NCBI RefSeq assembly: GCF_047511655.1
Contig: NC_133394.1
Location: 59,056,501-59,120,500 of the forward strand
Source: Castor canadensis
Lineage: Eukaryota; Chordata; Mammalia; Rodentia; Castoridae
Length of the DNA stretch: 64,000 bases
Direction of reading: 5' to 3'
A program made the translations under genes and the position numbers. Within the stretch, counting starts at the first letter, position 1; every line of letters begins with the position of its first letter. This document shows positions 1-13,974 of the stretch, one piece after another. Under the pieces are notes generated by a model. That model had not been told where the DNA came from and did not search any database. It saw nothing but the letters and a program-made list of their open reading frames with translations.

Positions 1-1001
1 AGTAAAAGTTTCATTTTTAGTTAATAAGCATTCATTCTTTTTTCCACTTTTAGTAAAGGTCCTGTTCATTTACTCCACTATATATTGTGGGTAATACAAA
101 AATATATGAATAGCCCTGACAAATTGAACCTTGTAACTCCTGTAAAATTCATCTATTCTCTCTTCTTTAATTTCTGGAGAGTAATGGAGAGATATGCTTA
201 ATTCCTGATGTTATTTTGACCTCTGTTTGCTCAATTACTAAAATAAGCATTTGAAATTTTTACTCTAAAAAAATTGCTGCTGTTATTGTAGTTTAGCTTT
301 ATTTCCAGAAGACAAAAACTTGAAAATCTCAAATAACATTGAGGAATAAAGGAGTCCTTGAACTAGAATTAGGTCACTAACCCAGTTTATTTTTAATACT
401 GTAGCTTCTACATAATGAAGACCTACTCCCTTGGTTCACATGGGATTTTATGAAGGTATGGATGGTGAAGGATCTCTGTGTGGCTTACAACTCTACAGGG
501 TTGTATTTGTCATATATGGAACAGGTCTTGGGAAATGGAGCTGAAAGTGCTTTGATGTCTAAATTCCATTAATAACTCTTAAGAAAAAATAACAGTGGAA
601 CAACCTGTAGAAATAGTAGTGGAAGAGAGAGGATGTTTCAAGCAAAATATTCACTCAGTTGTTTAACACTGACCAGATCTGATCAAATGAAATAAGATTG
701 CAGCCATTTTCTTTTAAGGAAGAAAAAAGGATGTTTACATTCTTCACTTTTCTTTTCATCTGAGTCCAAGTCTGAAGAATCCAGGGGGTTAAGGCTGGCT
801 GAATCTTGCAGTAATTCCCCATCAGAGAAGCCTTCAGTGAGGAATTAACAAAACCAATACTAGGGAAAGGAAGTTATTTTCATGAGAATGTGGGAAGGTG
901 GGAGAAAGGGATGAGGAGTCAAAAAGGGAAATAATTTCCAAAACTTCAATTTTGTTTTTAATAGCTATTTCCACCTCTGACACAAGCTGATAAATTTAAG
1001 G
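1..1001. other. Gene-free AT-rich DNA
   Basis: No open frame with codon structure, no repeat family I can name, no RNA gene. Confidence 0.6.
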
Positions 1002-1172
1002 CACTGGCTTTCAACCAAGCATAAGCATGAGAATTACTCATGAGCCTTTTCATCACCCTGCCACCAAACGTCCCCTTAGGCTTTCTAAATCAGAACTCTG
1101 GAAGTAGGACATAGGCATGGCTCTTTTAGAAAAACTTCCCTCTATTAGGTACCCTCAGTTTAAGAACTACTT
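1002..1172. repeat. hAT-type DNA transposon fossil (MER5-like)
   Basis: It begins CACTGGCTTTCAACC and ends CAGTTTAAGAACTAC, imperfect inverted ends. CATGAGAATTACTCATGAGC and AAATCAGAACTCTGG lie inside in the usual order. Subfamily uncertain. Confidence 0.5.
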
Positions 1173-2710
1173 TTTTATTGCAATTCCCATTTTCCCCAAG
1201 CCTTACCTTACTATCCTGTCCTTACAATAACAGCAATAGCACAAATCTCAGGCCCTCCCTGTGCAATAGCAGAGTCTCATCCATCTATTTCTGTGGTCTC
1301 CACATGGGTAGAACAAAGTTGGCAAGCACTCCTCACTTGCCTGCCACTTGTTGTTGAGGTCCTGGTTAGCAAAGGCTCTTGGGAGTGATGCTTAACACCG
1401 GCTTCTGGCCCAGAGTGCTATTGTATCTTGTTGTTCCTAGGCCACTTGATAGATAGCTCTGTACCAGCAAAGGCAGATCCCTCAGATACTTCTTGCATTC
1501 CCTATCTCCATTAGGTTCAAACTAAGTCCACAGGACTCATTAGTAAAAGAGACAACCTCTCGTCTGCTCATTTCCCTGTCTATCTCTGAACTCAAACACC
1601 TCTATCTTTGAAGTCACTTTGCTACTGTGTCTATTACTTCACCCACATAGCTTCTCCAAGCTTATAGTAACCCCTTTTTTTATCAAACACAAAGCAAAAT
1701 TCTAAACACTAGTTTAGATTGAAGTGTTATCCCTAAAACACTAGAAATTCTTTTAAGAAAACCCTCTTTCTCTCAAGTTGCCTCATATCTAGCTATGACT
1801 TTCTCAATCTACTTTTTGTAGCCTGCAAAATTTTTCTATGGTACAGAGTAATTTTTTTACATCTATTTCCTCTGCTCTTCAAAGTCTTCCTAAAGCTTAT
1901 GAATGTCAGACTTCTAAACTATAAATCGAGCATAACAATCCAGCAATGATGATTACTGTAAGAATTTGAGAGAATATAAAATATATAAGAGAAAACATGT
2001 ACAATAAATTAAATCTAATATTTTACTTGGCATGCTTCATAAGCACTATTCTTATTATTTTGCCTTTCTAAGGCAGTTGAATGCAAGGGCCTTGCATTCA
2101 ATGGAGAATTGAATTCCAATTCCAAATTCCTATGACTGAGTGTTACTAAGAGAGCCCGGGATGACCCTGAATTTTAGACTTAATGCTATATTCTTTTGAT
2201 TTTTTATTGATAATAAAATACTGAACCAGATGGACTCTTATGAGGTACATCAAAGGTGATAAAATCACCCTTATCTTCACAACGCACTTTGCCAGCCCAG
2301 CTCAGTCATCTTTTTTTTTGCTGGGTCATGGGTTGCTGATGGATTGCTCAGATTGGGTTTTGAAAGGAAGAGAGTCAGAGCTTCATGTAAGTCATCCTTA
2401 AAAGAAACTGAAATATAGCTTATCTCATCTTGGTCTTCCTTTTTTTTTAATGGGGAAGAGGTTTTCTAAAGGTGGATTCAATGGGTCAAGTTTTCCAAGT
2501 TGACCTTGAAGAAAGGCGAGAAGCACAATTAGAGAGAAGAATAGCAGATGGTCCTCTGTGAAAGACAATGCTTCCTAATTGAATTGAACTGAACTGAATT
2601 TAAGGAGCCTCCAGGGTTCTCCTCCACAGGAATCTGAGGGTCAAGACCCTAAAGGGTGAGAGGTTTATAGTATTTCCTCTGGTTCCTAAAATTATTTTAT
2701 ATCTCTTGAG

Positions 2711-2751
<41 letters not shown>

Positions 2752-3844
2752 GATAGCCAGTGAGTGGGTTGGCTCCTGACTGTGGGGTAATTATTGGAAT
2801 CAAGGAAAAGAGAAAGAATGCAGAAAATTGAAGGAAAATGGTATCCCTAATGACCTTGAGATTTAAACTGAAGCTGTGAAATATATATGTTTATGTACAG
2901 TACCCTCTTCCAAATGCATATGTCTAAGTTCCGCCCTTTCTTTGATCTCCTGTTCCAGCCTATAAACTCTTGCTCCATCATCCCACTCTTGAAACTGAGC
3001 TCATGGTTCAGTGACTCATTATTTAGTCATCCCTGGAGTTTCCACAGTTGTGGGAATCACACCATTTCCTCTTTGATCTGCAATAGATAAACATATCTCT
3101 CTCAATGAATGAAACTTATGTTTACTTGCTTCTTTAAGATAAATAAACAAATAAAGGAATGAGTGATATTTGAGAACTCCCCACAAGTTTTATTCCTGCA
3201 GCTTGAATCTAGGTCTTCATCTCTAAATTGAGAACAGAATGCAAATCTTGTTGTTTGTTACAAGAAACTGAGCAATATAACTGAAAAAAAAAATTTATGT
3301 TGTGCTTGTCACATAGTTTACAATTATCTTTTTCCCTTAATAAAGTTCAATGGTATCCCAAATTTAGCAATTAAAATTGCAAGCATAACCCCAGACTAGT
3401 ATCACAAAGATATTTCAAATAGTCAGTAGCTCATGGTTCAATGTGCTTGTTTAAAAATGTCATATAATTGATGGTCATTTTCATCTGCTCATTAGACTTC
3501 CAGGATACATTTGGCTTTATTATGAATTCCAATTCTTGAAAATCTTGGGGGACAGTCTTCTGTAATATAGTATGTCAAGCACAAGCTCTGGTTTTGCTTA
3601 TTTATACTAAATAGCCTCCAACCTCCAGTTCACTATGCTGTACAAGATTTATTTACAAAGTCTTCAGCCAAAGCTAGAGTTCCATGACTTCTGAGTATTC
3701 ATGAAATTCCCTACAGGAAACTGTTTTGGGTCAGTTTTTCTGATGTAACTTTGATTTCAGCATGCTTGTCTACTTATGTTTAGAAAATGCATAGTTGCAA
3801 GCAATTTTTTCCAGTGGCAATTATTTCCTTTTTAAAAACATTTG
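1173..3844. other. Gene-free DNA with one microsatellite
   Basis: Apart from the (TG)n at 2712 I see no recognised element. Short open frames at 2600-2803 and 2887-3090 show no domain and are not supported as genes. Confidence 0.6.
2712..2750. repeat. (TG)n microsatellite
   Basis: 39 bases of uninterrupted TG, in gene-free DNA. Confidence 0.98.
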
Positions 3845-4340
3845 ATTGGTAAATACCTAGGGGGTTTTGTTGTGACATTTCATATATATTTTGTACCCAG
3901 GTTTGGTTGAGCCTCTCCATTATTATCCTTCTTCTCTCATGTACCTTCTTAAAATGACTTTAACAAGTTCAATGTTCCGTATCCATAGATGTATATTCGC
4001 CCTCCTTTGCTCTCTTCATTTACCCTCCCTCTCCCACTATTACTCTCCCCTTAACAGGACCTGTTTTCTATTCCTGCCCTTCATTGTTTTTGTGTCTGCT
4101 CATTGTTCACTGGGATTTTACCTTGATATTTTACCTGTAAATATATTTTTTATTTTCCTTGTGCTTTTTCTCCTACCTTGTTATTGTTCAACAGTTTCAG
4201 TGTATTTCACTATGTCTTGTTCCTACACAGATGTGATGTATTTCAGTACTTTTCACTCTCTAGCATTTTCTTCTTTTCCTCCTCCCTTAGTCTCCTTTAA
4301 TAGTGACAGCTATTTTCATTTAAGAGTACACTATTAAGAA
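3845..4340 (-). mobile_element. L1 3' UTR fragment (minus strand)
   Basis: A pyrimidine-rich stretch has the same layout as the 3' UTR at 11280-11470 (GGGGG, then TTGTGATATTT-like, then CTCTCCATT and an AACAAGTTCA-like block). An open frame of 148 codons (3891-4337) is a by-product of the low-purine composition and is not a gene. Confidence 0.6.
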
Positions 4341-7300
4341 CTAAAACTATGTATTGACTACATTCCCATTTGTATGATAAATTGAATGACATCAATGACA
4401 TGATTCCTACATCCTACACAAGTCAGAATATCATATGGGTTTCAAGATGACTACTGAGCTCAAATGACCCAGGTTTAAAGAACGTTCAAATTTGTCCCTA
4501 TGGAATAACATGAATCACACACAAACTCACATGTACACATTTACCTAACTTTCCTCTTTTTAAAAATGTAGAAAATTTCAAGTTCTTTTTGCTAAGTAAA
4601 TTAACACGCCATTCTCCAAGATAATTGCCATGTAACTGGTGTAGATGACTATCTAACCTTGCATTCTCATCAATGGATATTACTAGTTGAGAGGAAATTG
4701 TTTTTATATGAAGTGTAGGGAAGAGGATTCATCATCCAAATCCTCAGTATTATCAAATATTTTCACTAAATTGGCAAAATTGAAAAATGACATAAGCATA
4801 TTTGGAAGTAACTTTCATTCAAATGATTTTTCTTAATACTATTATTTGTAGCACACATATAAAATTATTTCCCTAAATTGAGCCATTAATACATGAAACT
4901 TTGTAAAAGGAAATAGCTACTTCCTGTAGAAATCTGAATCAACAATAAATTTAGAAAAAAGTCAAGACATTGGTTTACCTTGAGACTTTCAGCTTTGCTT
5001 AAAAATAATAGTCCCAAACATGTGTAGAACACTTACACTCTTTAAAATGCCTTTGCATTTAATCATTTAATCACAAATAATTGCAAACAAGTAAATTCCT
5101 TACAGTTGCTCAAAATGCAGAAAAAATCCTGTGTTTTCTTCTCAATTAGCTTTCATATAACATTTTGCTGATAAGAAAATAGGACATTTCACCAGAGAAA
5201 TGTAGGTTTAGAAAAACATACATCAGAAAATTGGTTTTCATTTGAAGATAAAAACATATGTAACCAAGCTTGTCTCTGCACTTCTAGCAAGAGGTATCTT
5301 TTCCCCCTTCTCTTTAAATTTCTTCCTACTTTATCCTATTATATTAAAATATATCCTTGCTAAAGCTTCAAAAAACATATGTACCAAAGCTACTTTTAAT
5401 CTTACTCAGTTTTATACTTTTAAATATATGACTGCATGAGTGGGGTCAGCCAGAGCACTGGCCAGATATCAAAAAGTCTGGGGACAAGGGCCTGAAGCCT
5501 TAAAACTAGGTTAGGAATTTCAAAAGGAGCCAAACTCCAGAAAGGAAAGGAAGGATCCAAACCATTGGTCTTAAAAGGTATGCAGAGCCATAGTTGGAGA
5601 AACCACGTATGGATAGCAGAACCCTAGCCTGGAGCCAAGCTGACAATGAGGGGCTGATCCAACAGGCAAATAGGTACAAATGGATGGAGTAGAACACAGA
5701 GAAAGTCCTGGGAATTCATGTGGTCTGAAACTGTTCCAATGGTTGACCTAGACAGAACAAGAAAAAGATTTTCTGTGACCATAAAGTATTGGTGGGTTCC
5801 TTAAAAATTGCACCTACAGTTTCTGGGACTCCTTCTTTCTATTTTTTTTATGTAAACCAGTGCAGAGGGGGCTTTCCTCCTAATTCTAGTGCAGCCTGAA
5901 AAGTGGTACTATGGACATGAGAGCTTGGAAGACTTCATGATATTGGGAGATTCGTGATTTGATTAAAGTCAATCAATAATGGGTTTAAGGAACTAGATTT
6001 CTCTTCTGTGCCTTAAATAGTATTTTCAGTACCTTCTTGGATTGCTGCATTGTAAATGTAATGGATAGGTGATGTTGTTTGCTTTTTAGTGTGTGGCTAG
6101 GTGTTTTCTAATATCCCCGAGAGACTGCTGAAAAATACAAACACCCACACACATGCACTCACACACACTTAATGATGAGACAAAAAGACCAACTAGGTTG
6201 AAATAAAACCTAGTTGAATCTTTAAACTAGAAAACTGACATTACCATCAACAACAAAAACATCTTCCAAATCAAACTGCATGAAATTTACTCAGGCTAGA
6301 GATGTCCAAATTGACTTTCATTAAGACAGTCTCAGAAATGATCAGGAACAGTCTCACAGAGACTGGCTGCTTAGTTCTGAGTGCCAAAAAAGACACTCAC
6401 CCTTGTATGCACATATGAATAATAAAATTTAAAAAAAAAGACACTCACTAACAGTCAGCTGACCTCATCTTTACTTCATGCCCATTTCTCAACACACACA
6501 CACACACACATACTCGTGAATAGGAACTATGTCTCTCCAGTCTTTAACTCCTTCTTAGTTGGGATCAGTGTTCCTACCTTCGTCTTCCTTCTGCTCTTAC
6601 CTCAGAGTAAAGAGTCAAGATTTTGAGTTCACACACAAGAGACCCCAGGCAATCTCCCAAATATTCATTTGGCTAACAATCCAGCAAATTCCAGTACTCT
6701 AAGGATTAACAAGTCACTTTATTTCTTTTGGAAGGCTTGGCTACAACTGAAGCCCAACACTCTGTTTATTTCCACTGTTCGTCTTCTAAGAAACACATTC
6801 AAATTCACTCATCATGACAAAGTACCTGCTATGAAAATACGTTTTAGTATTGTAAGATCTAAAGACTTTAGGGGGAAAGAGGAGTTATTATTGAATAGTC
6901 AAAATGTGATCCTTCAGAGAAGTGGACAAAATATAAGATTCTTAGAGGTTCTTAAGTGAACTGCATTATTGAAATAGTTTCTTACCCATTCTTTATAAAG
7001 TTTAACAGATCCATTAAGAATGGTAATGGACCATTGAAACCTATAAATATTAATAAATTTCATTAAGTTAATTGTTTTGACCTCTTCCTGATGCAACATC
7101 ACTTTTTGGAGAACTGCTAAGAAATAGTAAAAGACAGGCTTGTGTTTCAGAGCCCATTATTTGCCAGGTCATTCAGTAATGTGGATTCTAACGAATAACA
7201 TGAGAATTCCATGGTTGGAAGCCAAAAAGAGAATAATGAAAATCAAAGATGAGATAACAAACAACTCCACAAACTCTCATTAATCCATGAATGACTGAAA

Positions 7301-8719
7301 ATTGATTATTAGTGAACACATTTTTGTTCCAATTATTAGGTAGAGGAGGTACAAAGTATTATAAGGCATGATTGAATGGAGGCTATCTCAATATTCTCCA
7401 GCCCCCTTTGTGTTTTTCCCTAAGTGGATATCAATAGGCAACGGTTTAAATAACATAGAAAAAATTAGTACAAGCTTATTTTCTTCTCTAAGTATATTTT
7501 CATGAAAGTAAGTAGAAAATGAAGGGCTCAGTGACTTTATTGCTTGTCTCAGTGCCTTAATTTTGTCACTTAAGCATAAATAACTATAATAAGTGCTATG
7601 TGCTATATTCAAAATATGCCTAATGCGAAGACAGATAACTAATTCTACCAGTGACAACTAAAAATACATTTTAGCTTTCTTTTGACCTATATTTTATTCC
7701 ATTAATATTCCATGTTCAAAAAATATTTATTGAGCACATATTATATACCAGATATTTACATTTTAATGCTGACAGCTATTATTTTTTAAAAGGCCTAATG
7801 CATGGTGTTTGACAATTACCATGGTGTAAATATGAGTAGGATGTGTGATTTCAAGCTAGCAATTTGACATTGTCAGATTCTGAGTTGGAAAGCGATGCAC
7901 ACACCCATTCTCCTATCCACTGTGCTCTAGCACATCACTTTTAGTACCCACCAGACAATGCCTTCCCAGGGCCACCTTAACAGCCCATTTATAACTTTAT
8001 AACAAGCAGAAGTAGGAGGCTAAATGTCTTTGAAGGGTGATTTACAGTTGCCTATAGATAAATTGATGCATACTCCCAATTTCTCTATCTCCTTGCTTCT
8101 CTGGATTTGACAGCATCTCTCTCAGACAGTTCTTTCTTTAGCTCTCTGCTGTATTAAGCACCTGACCTCTGCTATCACAAAGAGAAAATTACCATCTGCT
8201 TCAGGAGGTTGGCAGTAACTTTGAGCTACTTCAGCAAAAGGTTTCCCCATTTTGGCACCCAGAATATTAAAAAGATGTGTGTTCAGTGATGAGATTTAAC
8301 AAAATTAATGAGTTTCTGCTTTATCAAGAATTATCTTTAAGGAAAGCTTGCAGGTTTTCACAGAGAATATGTTGGGATAAAGAATTAAATGACTAGAAGC
8401 CCAATTTATTGTCTTGATTAAAGCTAATCTCCAGAACTGTAAGTTTTGTGCCATCAGTGCAAATACGAGAACAATTTTTAGGGCAAATAATATCTCAGTG
8501 TTATTGTGAAAATGATTTTTACCTTCCAGACCTCATGAAAGGATCTCCAGGACCTCAAGGAGTTAACAGAAAAGACTTGGAGAACAACCTTCCCAGTTCA
8601 AAGTCACAAATGTCTCTTTATCTGGAGACATTTTATGGTAATAGCCTTGCCTCTTTCATTCTGGCCACACTGTAACCCACACATCAACAAACAGCCAACA
8701 GGAATTGTTAGTAAGGCAA
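4341..8719. other. Gene-free DNA
   Basis: AT-rich with scattered short open frames (for example 6669-6959 and 7388-7657) that show no domain, signal peptide or family resemblance. Confidence 0.6.
6492..6510. repeat. (CA)n microsatellite
   Basis: A short CA run. Confidence 0.95.
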
Positions 8720-9255
8720 TTCTAATCATTTTGCTCCTTATGCAAAACTGTTTTATGACTTCTCATTATTCTTAGGACAAAATTAAAACCCTCACTTTGG
8801 CTATGCCAGCCACTGCCACCTCCCCTCACTTGGTTCTCTTCTTTGATGTATTTGCAACCACCACACTAGCTTCTTTCTACTCTTCAAACATAGTAGGTTC
8901 ATGTTCACCCCCTTGTGTCTTAGCAACACTCTTTGTTCCTGCAATGGTTTCACTACATGTCATTTACCTGAGTATCTTGACAGATTCCTCCCCCCTCCCC
9001 GTCAATTTAAATCACACTCTAAGAGGTGTTCCTTAATGGAACACCTATTAGATTAGATATTCTCTGCCATATGCTCTTATAAACACTCTTGTCATTTTAT
9101 CATTTGTGTAGCACTTATTTTTGAGGTCTGCCTTCTACCACTAAACTATAACTGCTCTCAAGAAAGAGACTATCCTTCCAGCTCTTCACTATGTCCCTAA
9201 AGCTTGGCACAGATCTAGGACTTCTAATGTTGTCTCAATTCATTGAAAGATGTCA
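8720..9255 (+). repeat. Old L2-like LINE fragment
   Basis: Blocks such as TGACTTCTCATTATTCTTAG, then ACAAAATTAAAACCCTCACT, then CTATGCCAGCCACTGCC, and an ending with CTATGTCCCTAAAGC, follow the order of the L2 3' region. Strongly diverged. Confidence 0.6.
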
Positions 9256-9968
9256 TTTAAAAACAAAAAGAGATCCGAAGATTGGCTACTTGTAAACATC
9301 AGACTGTCTGCTCCACTGAACACATACATCACTGACCCACTGGCCTAAACTGCAGGAGCAGGAAAGCATCTTAACCTAGATCCAAAGTACCTCACAAAAA
9401 CTTTATTGTTATAATGAAAAGCCAGCAAACCAAAGGTGTAGAACAAATTTCTCTTCCCCACAGGAATCAAATTTGAGGTGACTGTACTCAAAACTGAATC
9501 TCAACTCTTATGTTTCAAGGATAAATTTGCTGCACCTAAATCTCTCTTGCCTTTAAGATGATGATTCTCCAGGGAGGATACTAAATTCTTTATTCAAACA
9601 GACTTCATAAAGTCTGTAGACATGTCCAGCAAATTTCTGAGCTCTAGCACTAGACATAGCTTAGCCTCAAGTACAGATTTTCACTACACTTTATTCATTC
9701 TTTTATTCCTTAACTATTCCTCCTCCTTTCCTGGATATGTTAAAGTCTATAACTTATAGACTTTCTAGAAAAAAGTATCATGCTCCCAACCTTTACATTA
9801 TAGGAAATGTTTTGCCTGTAGAAAATATTTTGCCTCTCCTATTTCTGTGCCACAAATTAAATAATTCTAGGAAAGCTCAAACCTCCTTACATTGTGCTCA
9901 TAATGGCTCACATATGCCTTATGCCAGGTAAGGATCAGAGGTAACTGGACATGGTAGTCTAAGATAGT
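9256..9968. other. Gene-free DNA
   Basis: Nothing recognised. Confidence 0.6.
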
Positions 9969-10060
9969 ACCAGCCATGGTGGCTCATGTCTGTAGTCCCA
10001 GTGACCCAGGAGATGCTGCTACAAGACATAAACTACAAAGAAATATAAATAAATATATGA
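9969..10060 (+). mobile_element. B1-like SINE, partial
   Basis: CCATGGTGGCTCATGTCTGT, then AGTCCCAGTGACCCAGGAG, then an A-rich tail with AAATATAAATAAATA. It is a diverged, shortened 7SL-derived unit. Confidence 0.7.
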
Positions 10061-10659
10061 AAGCTCAAATACAGTAAAACTTACTTCTCATTCATGGAAG
10101 ACCCCAGATAGGAGACACCAACTAATAAATAGATGATCCCCTCTGAGCAGAAATTCAGAAACCCAGGCTTCTTCCAGCATTGCCTCCAGAATCTTCAACA
10201 TATCACTTACAGTATGGCCATGCCAGTCCTCACAAATCAAAAGAGGAAACAACAAGTGTAAAAGTTTCCTGGACCAGACTTGGGAGAGACACAAGCTACC
10301 TCCCTTCCCATTCCATTGCCTGGATTTCAGTCACATCTCACTGCAAGGGAAGCTGAGAAATGTAGCTTGAGATCTGCCTAGAATGATGGCAAGGGTGCTG
10401 CACCTTTCTTAATAGCCTAACACCTAACGTACCATTTCCTCTCTTCAGTCACTAGTGGTCTCCCAGCTGCCCCATCTCCTCTTTTGCTGGCAGAAAGCAG
10501 TCTTCTTAATTGATTCACAGTTATGTGCCAGCAATGAACATGCATTCTGAAAGCAGATTACTCACTCACTCAACCAATGGAAGGGTTTGGGCTTTTGGGT
10601 TTTTTTTTATGTTTTGTTGTCTCCAGTAGGAGTAAAAAGTGTTCTAAGAATTGGTTAAG
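10061..10659. other. Gene-free DNA between two B1-like SINEs
   Basis: Nothing recognised. The 68 codon open frame at 10088-10294 (minus) has no family resemblance. Confidence 0.55.
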
Positions 10660-10790
10660 CAAAGAGTGGTGGCCTACACCTGTAATTCCAGCACTCAGGA
10701 GGTTGAGGCAGGAGGATCTCATGTTTGAGGCCAGCCTAAGCTACATAGTGAGACCCTGTTTCAAAAACAAAAAAGAAATAAATAACAATC
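10660..10790 (+). mobile_element. B1-like SINE
   Basis: A 7SL-derived monomer: GTGGTGGCCTACACCTGTAA, GCACTCAGGAGGTTGAGGCA, GAGACCCTGTTTCAAAAACA, with an A-rich tail. No tRNA part follows. Confidence 0.9.
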
Positions 10791-11244
10791 AATTTTTAGA
10801 ATTAAAGAATGTACTTAAAAATTAAATAATACGTATTATAACTAGCATTTGTCTATTCAATTCTGATTTTCCCTGGTCTTTTTATATATGCACAATGTAG
10901 AGGAATAGCAGGTTGGTGTCTCTATTGGTACAGATTGAATGATGTACTTTATCCAGCCAATAACAGGTCTTCTGTGTTTTAATTCCTGTGCTGAGTTATT
11001 GTATATAAAATGTTTAATAGATATAAAATATACTATGCTCCAATATTAGACTATTTCATCTCCTTCACAAATTTCAACATCTTTTCCATTCTCTGTTTAT
11101 CCTAACAGTTGCAGAAGACGAAAACTTTAGAGTCATTCTTTCTTCTCTCACAGTTCTTCTCCAAGCTTTCAGGAAATCCTATTGACCTCACACTCAAAAT
11201 ACCCAAAATATGAGCACTTCTCCCCAACTCAACTGCTGCTTCTA
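10791..11244. other. Gene-free DNA before the L1 at 11258
   Basis: Nothing recognised. Confidence 0.55.
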
Positions 11245-11257
11245 GTTCCTGTCCTCT

Positions 11258-12911
11258 TTTTTATGATTTTATAAGTGCATAGTAGTTGTATAGGGGGATA
11301 TATTGTGATATTTGCATATGTGTTTAAAATATATCTTAGTTGGATTTGCTCCCTCCATTGTTCTCCCTCTTTCCCCTTATCCCTCTTTAGAACAATTTCA
11401 GTAGGATTCATTTTTCTATTTTCATATATGGATACAAAATACACCTGCCATATACACCCTCATTCCCCCTTTCCTTGTGCCCAACCCCCTCCCAGAGATA
11501 ACCATCCATGGAAAAGATTTATTTTTCCTTCCTGCTTTTTATTTTTTTAAATTAAGTATGTATTGATAGTTCACAGAGGTTTCACCTTGGTACCTCAGGT
11601 TTATATATATCATGCTTTAATCAAAGTAACCCTCTCCCCCCATTACTTACCTTTATCACCATGCTCCCCTAATATTTAACAGCTTACTGTATAGTGCATT
11701 ATAATCAAAAATTGATAGGTTTCAATATTTTTCATTCTCAAACATTTTCTTTATCTCTTACACCTCCCATATCCCCCTCAGATGAACTCATTAATATAAT
11801 TTTGTTCTCTCTCTCACCAGATATGTATGTGTGTATGATCACATATGTTTATATACATTTAACTTATAGATCTAGTTTCTGCATATGAGAGAAAGCATGT
11901 GACCTTTGATTTTCTGAGCCTGACTTACTTTGCTTAACATGAAGTTCTCTAGTTCCATCCATTTACCTGCAAACAACATAATTTCATTTTTCTTTATGGC
12001 TGAATAAAACTCCATTGTGTGTATATATATTTTACTAAACCATTCATTGGTCAGGGGCCATCTGGGCTGTTTCCAAATAGGGCTGCAATAAATATGAGTG
12101 TGCAAGTGGCTCTATCATATTCTGGGGTACATTCTTTTGGATATAAACCTAGGAGTGGTATCACTGGTGTCCTATTTTTAGGTTGTTGAGAGGCCTCCAT
12201 ATTGCTTTCCATGGGGGTTGCACTAATTTACATTCCCACCAACAGTGTAGAAGTGTTCCTATTTCCCCACATCCTCACCAGCATTTGTTGTTGTTTGTAT
12301 TACTGATGACAGCCATTTTGACTGGGGTGAGGTGGAATCTCAATGTAGTTTTGATTTCCATTTCCTTTTCCTTTATGTTCAAGGATATTGAGCATTTCTT
12401 CATATGTTTATCAGCAATATGTATGTCTTCTTTCAAGAATTACATGTTCAGTTCATTTGCCTATTTACTCAGTGGGTTGTTGATTCTTTAAGAAGTTAGT
12501 TTTTGAGCTCCTTGTATATTCTGGTTATTAATCTCTTGTCATATATATAGCTGGCAAAGATTTTCTCCTATTTTGTAGGCTGTCTCTTTAGTCTGGTTAC
12601 TGTTTCATTTGTTGTGCAGGAGCTTTTTAGTTTCATTAATTCCATTTGTCAACACTTTGTCTTAATTGGTGTGATATTGGAGTTACATTCATAAAGTTAT
12701 CTCTATGCCTATGTGGTTCAATGCGTTCCTTATTTTTTCCTGGATTAATTTCACTGTTTCAGATCTTACACTAAGATTATTAATCCATTTTGAACTGATA
12801 CTAGTACAAGATGAGAGACTGGGACCTAATTTCAAAGTCCTGCAGGTAGAAATTCAGTTTTCCCACAAACATTTGTTAAAGAGGCTGTCTTTTCTCCAAT
12901 GTGTATTTTGG
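11258..12911 (-). mobile_element. 5'-truncated L1 (minus strand) with target-site duplication
   Basis: A 3' UTR begins at 11258 with a short T-run and a pyrimidine-rich stretch. From about 11870 to 12900 it is the reverse of the ORF2 carboxy-terminal region (for example YIHTMEFYSAIKKNEIMLF at 11872-12105, minus strand). The 13 bp repeat GTTCCTGTCCTCT at 11245-11257 and 12912-12924 flanks it exactly. It is diverged and inactive. Confidence 0.92.
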
Positions 12912-13179
12912 GTTCCTGTCCTCTCTTGCCTGGATTGCTAAAATAGCCTCTTGACTACTTTTACCTACTCCTCACTCCAATACCTGCCACACATACACAT
13001 ATGCACACAGTCAACTCTCAATCTAGGACCAAAAGTAGAAGCAGGGAAATTAGTCCAGGGATTATTGCACTAACCCAAGAATGAACTCACAAACACTTCT
13101 ACCATTCTCCCCATCCTACAGTCTGCTTCAGGCACATTTACCTATTCGCTAGCTTTGAACAAATTAGATTCTCTCTCAA

Positions 13180-13184
<5 letters not shown>

Positions 13185-13224
<40 letters not shown>
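13185..13224. repeat. (CT)n microsatellite
   Basis: 40 bases of CT, followed by a pyrimidine-rich stretch to about 13260. The strand bias could favour triplex structure. Confidence 0.97.
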
Positions 13225-13227
<3 letters not shown>

Positions 13228-13429
13228 CCTCCCTTTCTTCCTCTTCCCCTTTTCTCCCTCACCATGACATTGTCTCAACAAGGCTTATGCTGAGTGTCCT
13301 ATTAAATATTATATTGGGCTATCCTTCCTTTTACCCAGTTTCTAAAACTTCTTAAGCTTGTTTTCCTTTTTATATAATGTATAATACTTTTAAAATACTT
13401 TATAATCTACATTATTTTTATGTTTATTA

Positions 13430-13575
13430 TTTGCCTCCCTTCCAAAATGTAAGCTCCACAAGAACAGAGATTACTTTTGTCATTTTTTTTTGCACTGCTG
13501 GTTTTCCAGTGCATAGAAGAGGACCTAGCACATAACAGACACACTATAAATATTTGTTGAAAATTGAATGAAATT
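13430..13575 (+). repeat. L2-like 3' end
   Basis: AAAATGTAAGCTCCACAAGA, then GACCTAGCACATAACAGACA, then TATAAATATTTGTTGA, the typical tail of L2. Confidence 0.75.
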
Positions 13576-13974
13576 TTCTATATAACAGTATGTAGTTTTA
13601 AATTGATGACCCTATCACTTCTAAGCTTTTTCTAAACCACCCTTACCTGCTACAGAAACTTAATTCAAATTCTTGGGATCAAAATATCTTCAGGTATGCT
13701 TGTTAGAAAGTTAATCTCACAAAATGTCCTTACCAGAAAGGTTTTTGATACATAGCATACTATACCCTACTCTTAGGGAGTCACAAACATATGAGCATGA
13801 TATATTTGCTAAGTTATTCTGCTGTTGAGAGACCTGCTTGAATATAACCCATCATTCCCCAGACTTTTATTTATAGAGAAAATATTAACATCACATGGAA
13901 TTATTGATCGGAAGCTTGCACTTGGAAATCACTTCTCTAGGTCAGTGGTTTGGAAATAATTATACTCCAAGTGA

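Noticed and set aside
3891-4337. 148 codon open frame rich in Phe, Leu and Ser
   Set aside because: It lies in a pyrimidine-rich L1 3' UTR on the opposite strand; hydrophobic look comes from T-rich codons.
12183-12491. Open frame reading opposite to L1 ORF2
   Set aside because: Antisense shadow of the L1 coding region at 11258-12911; similar shadows occur at 21920-22405, 50676-50999 and 58785-58985.
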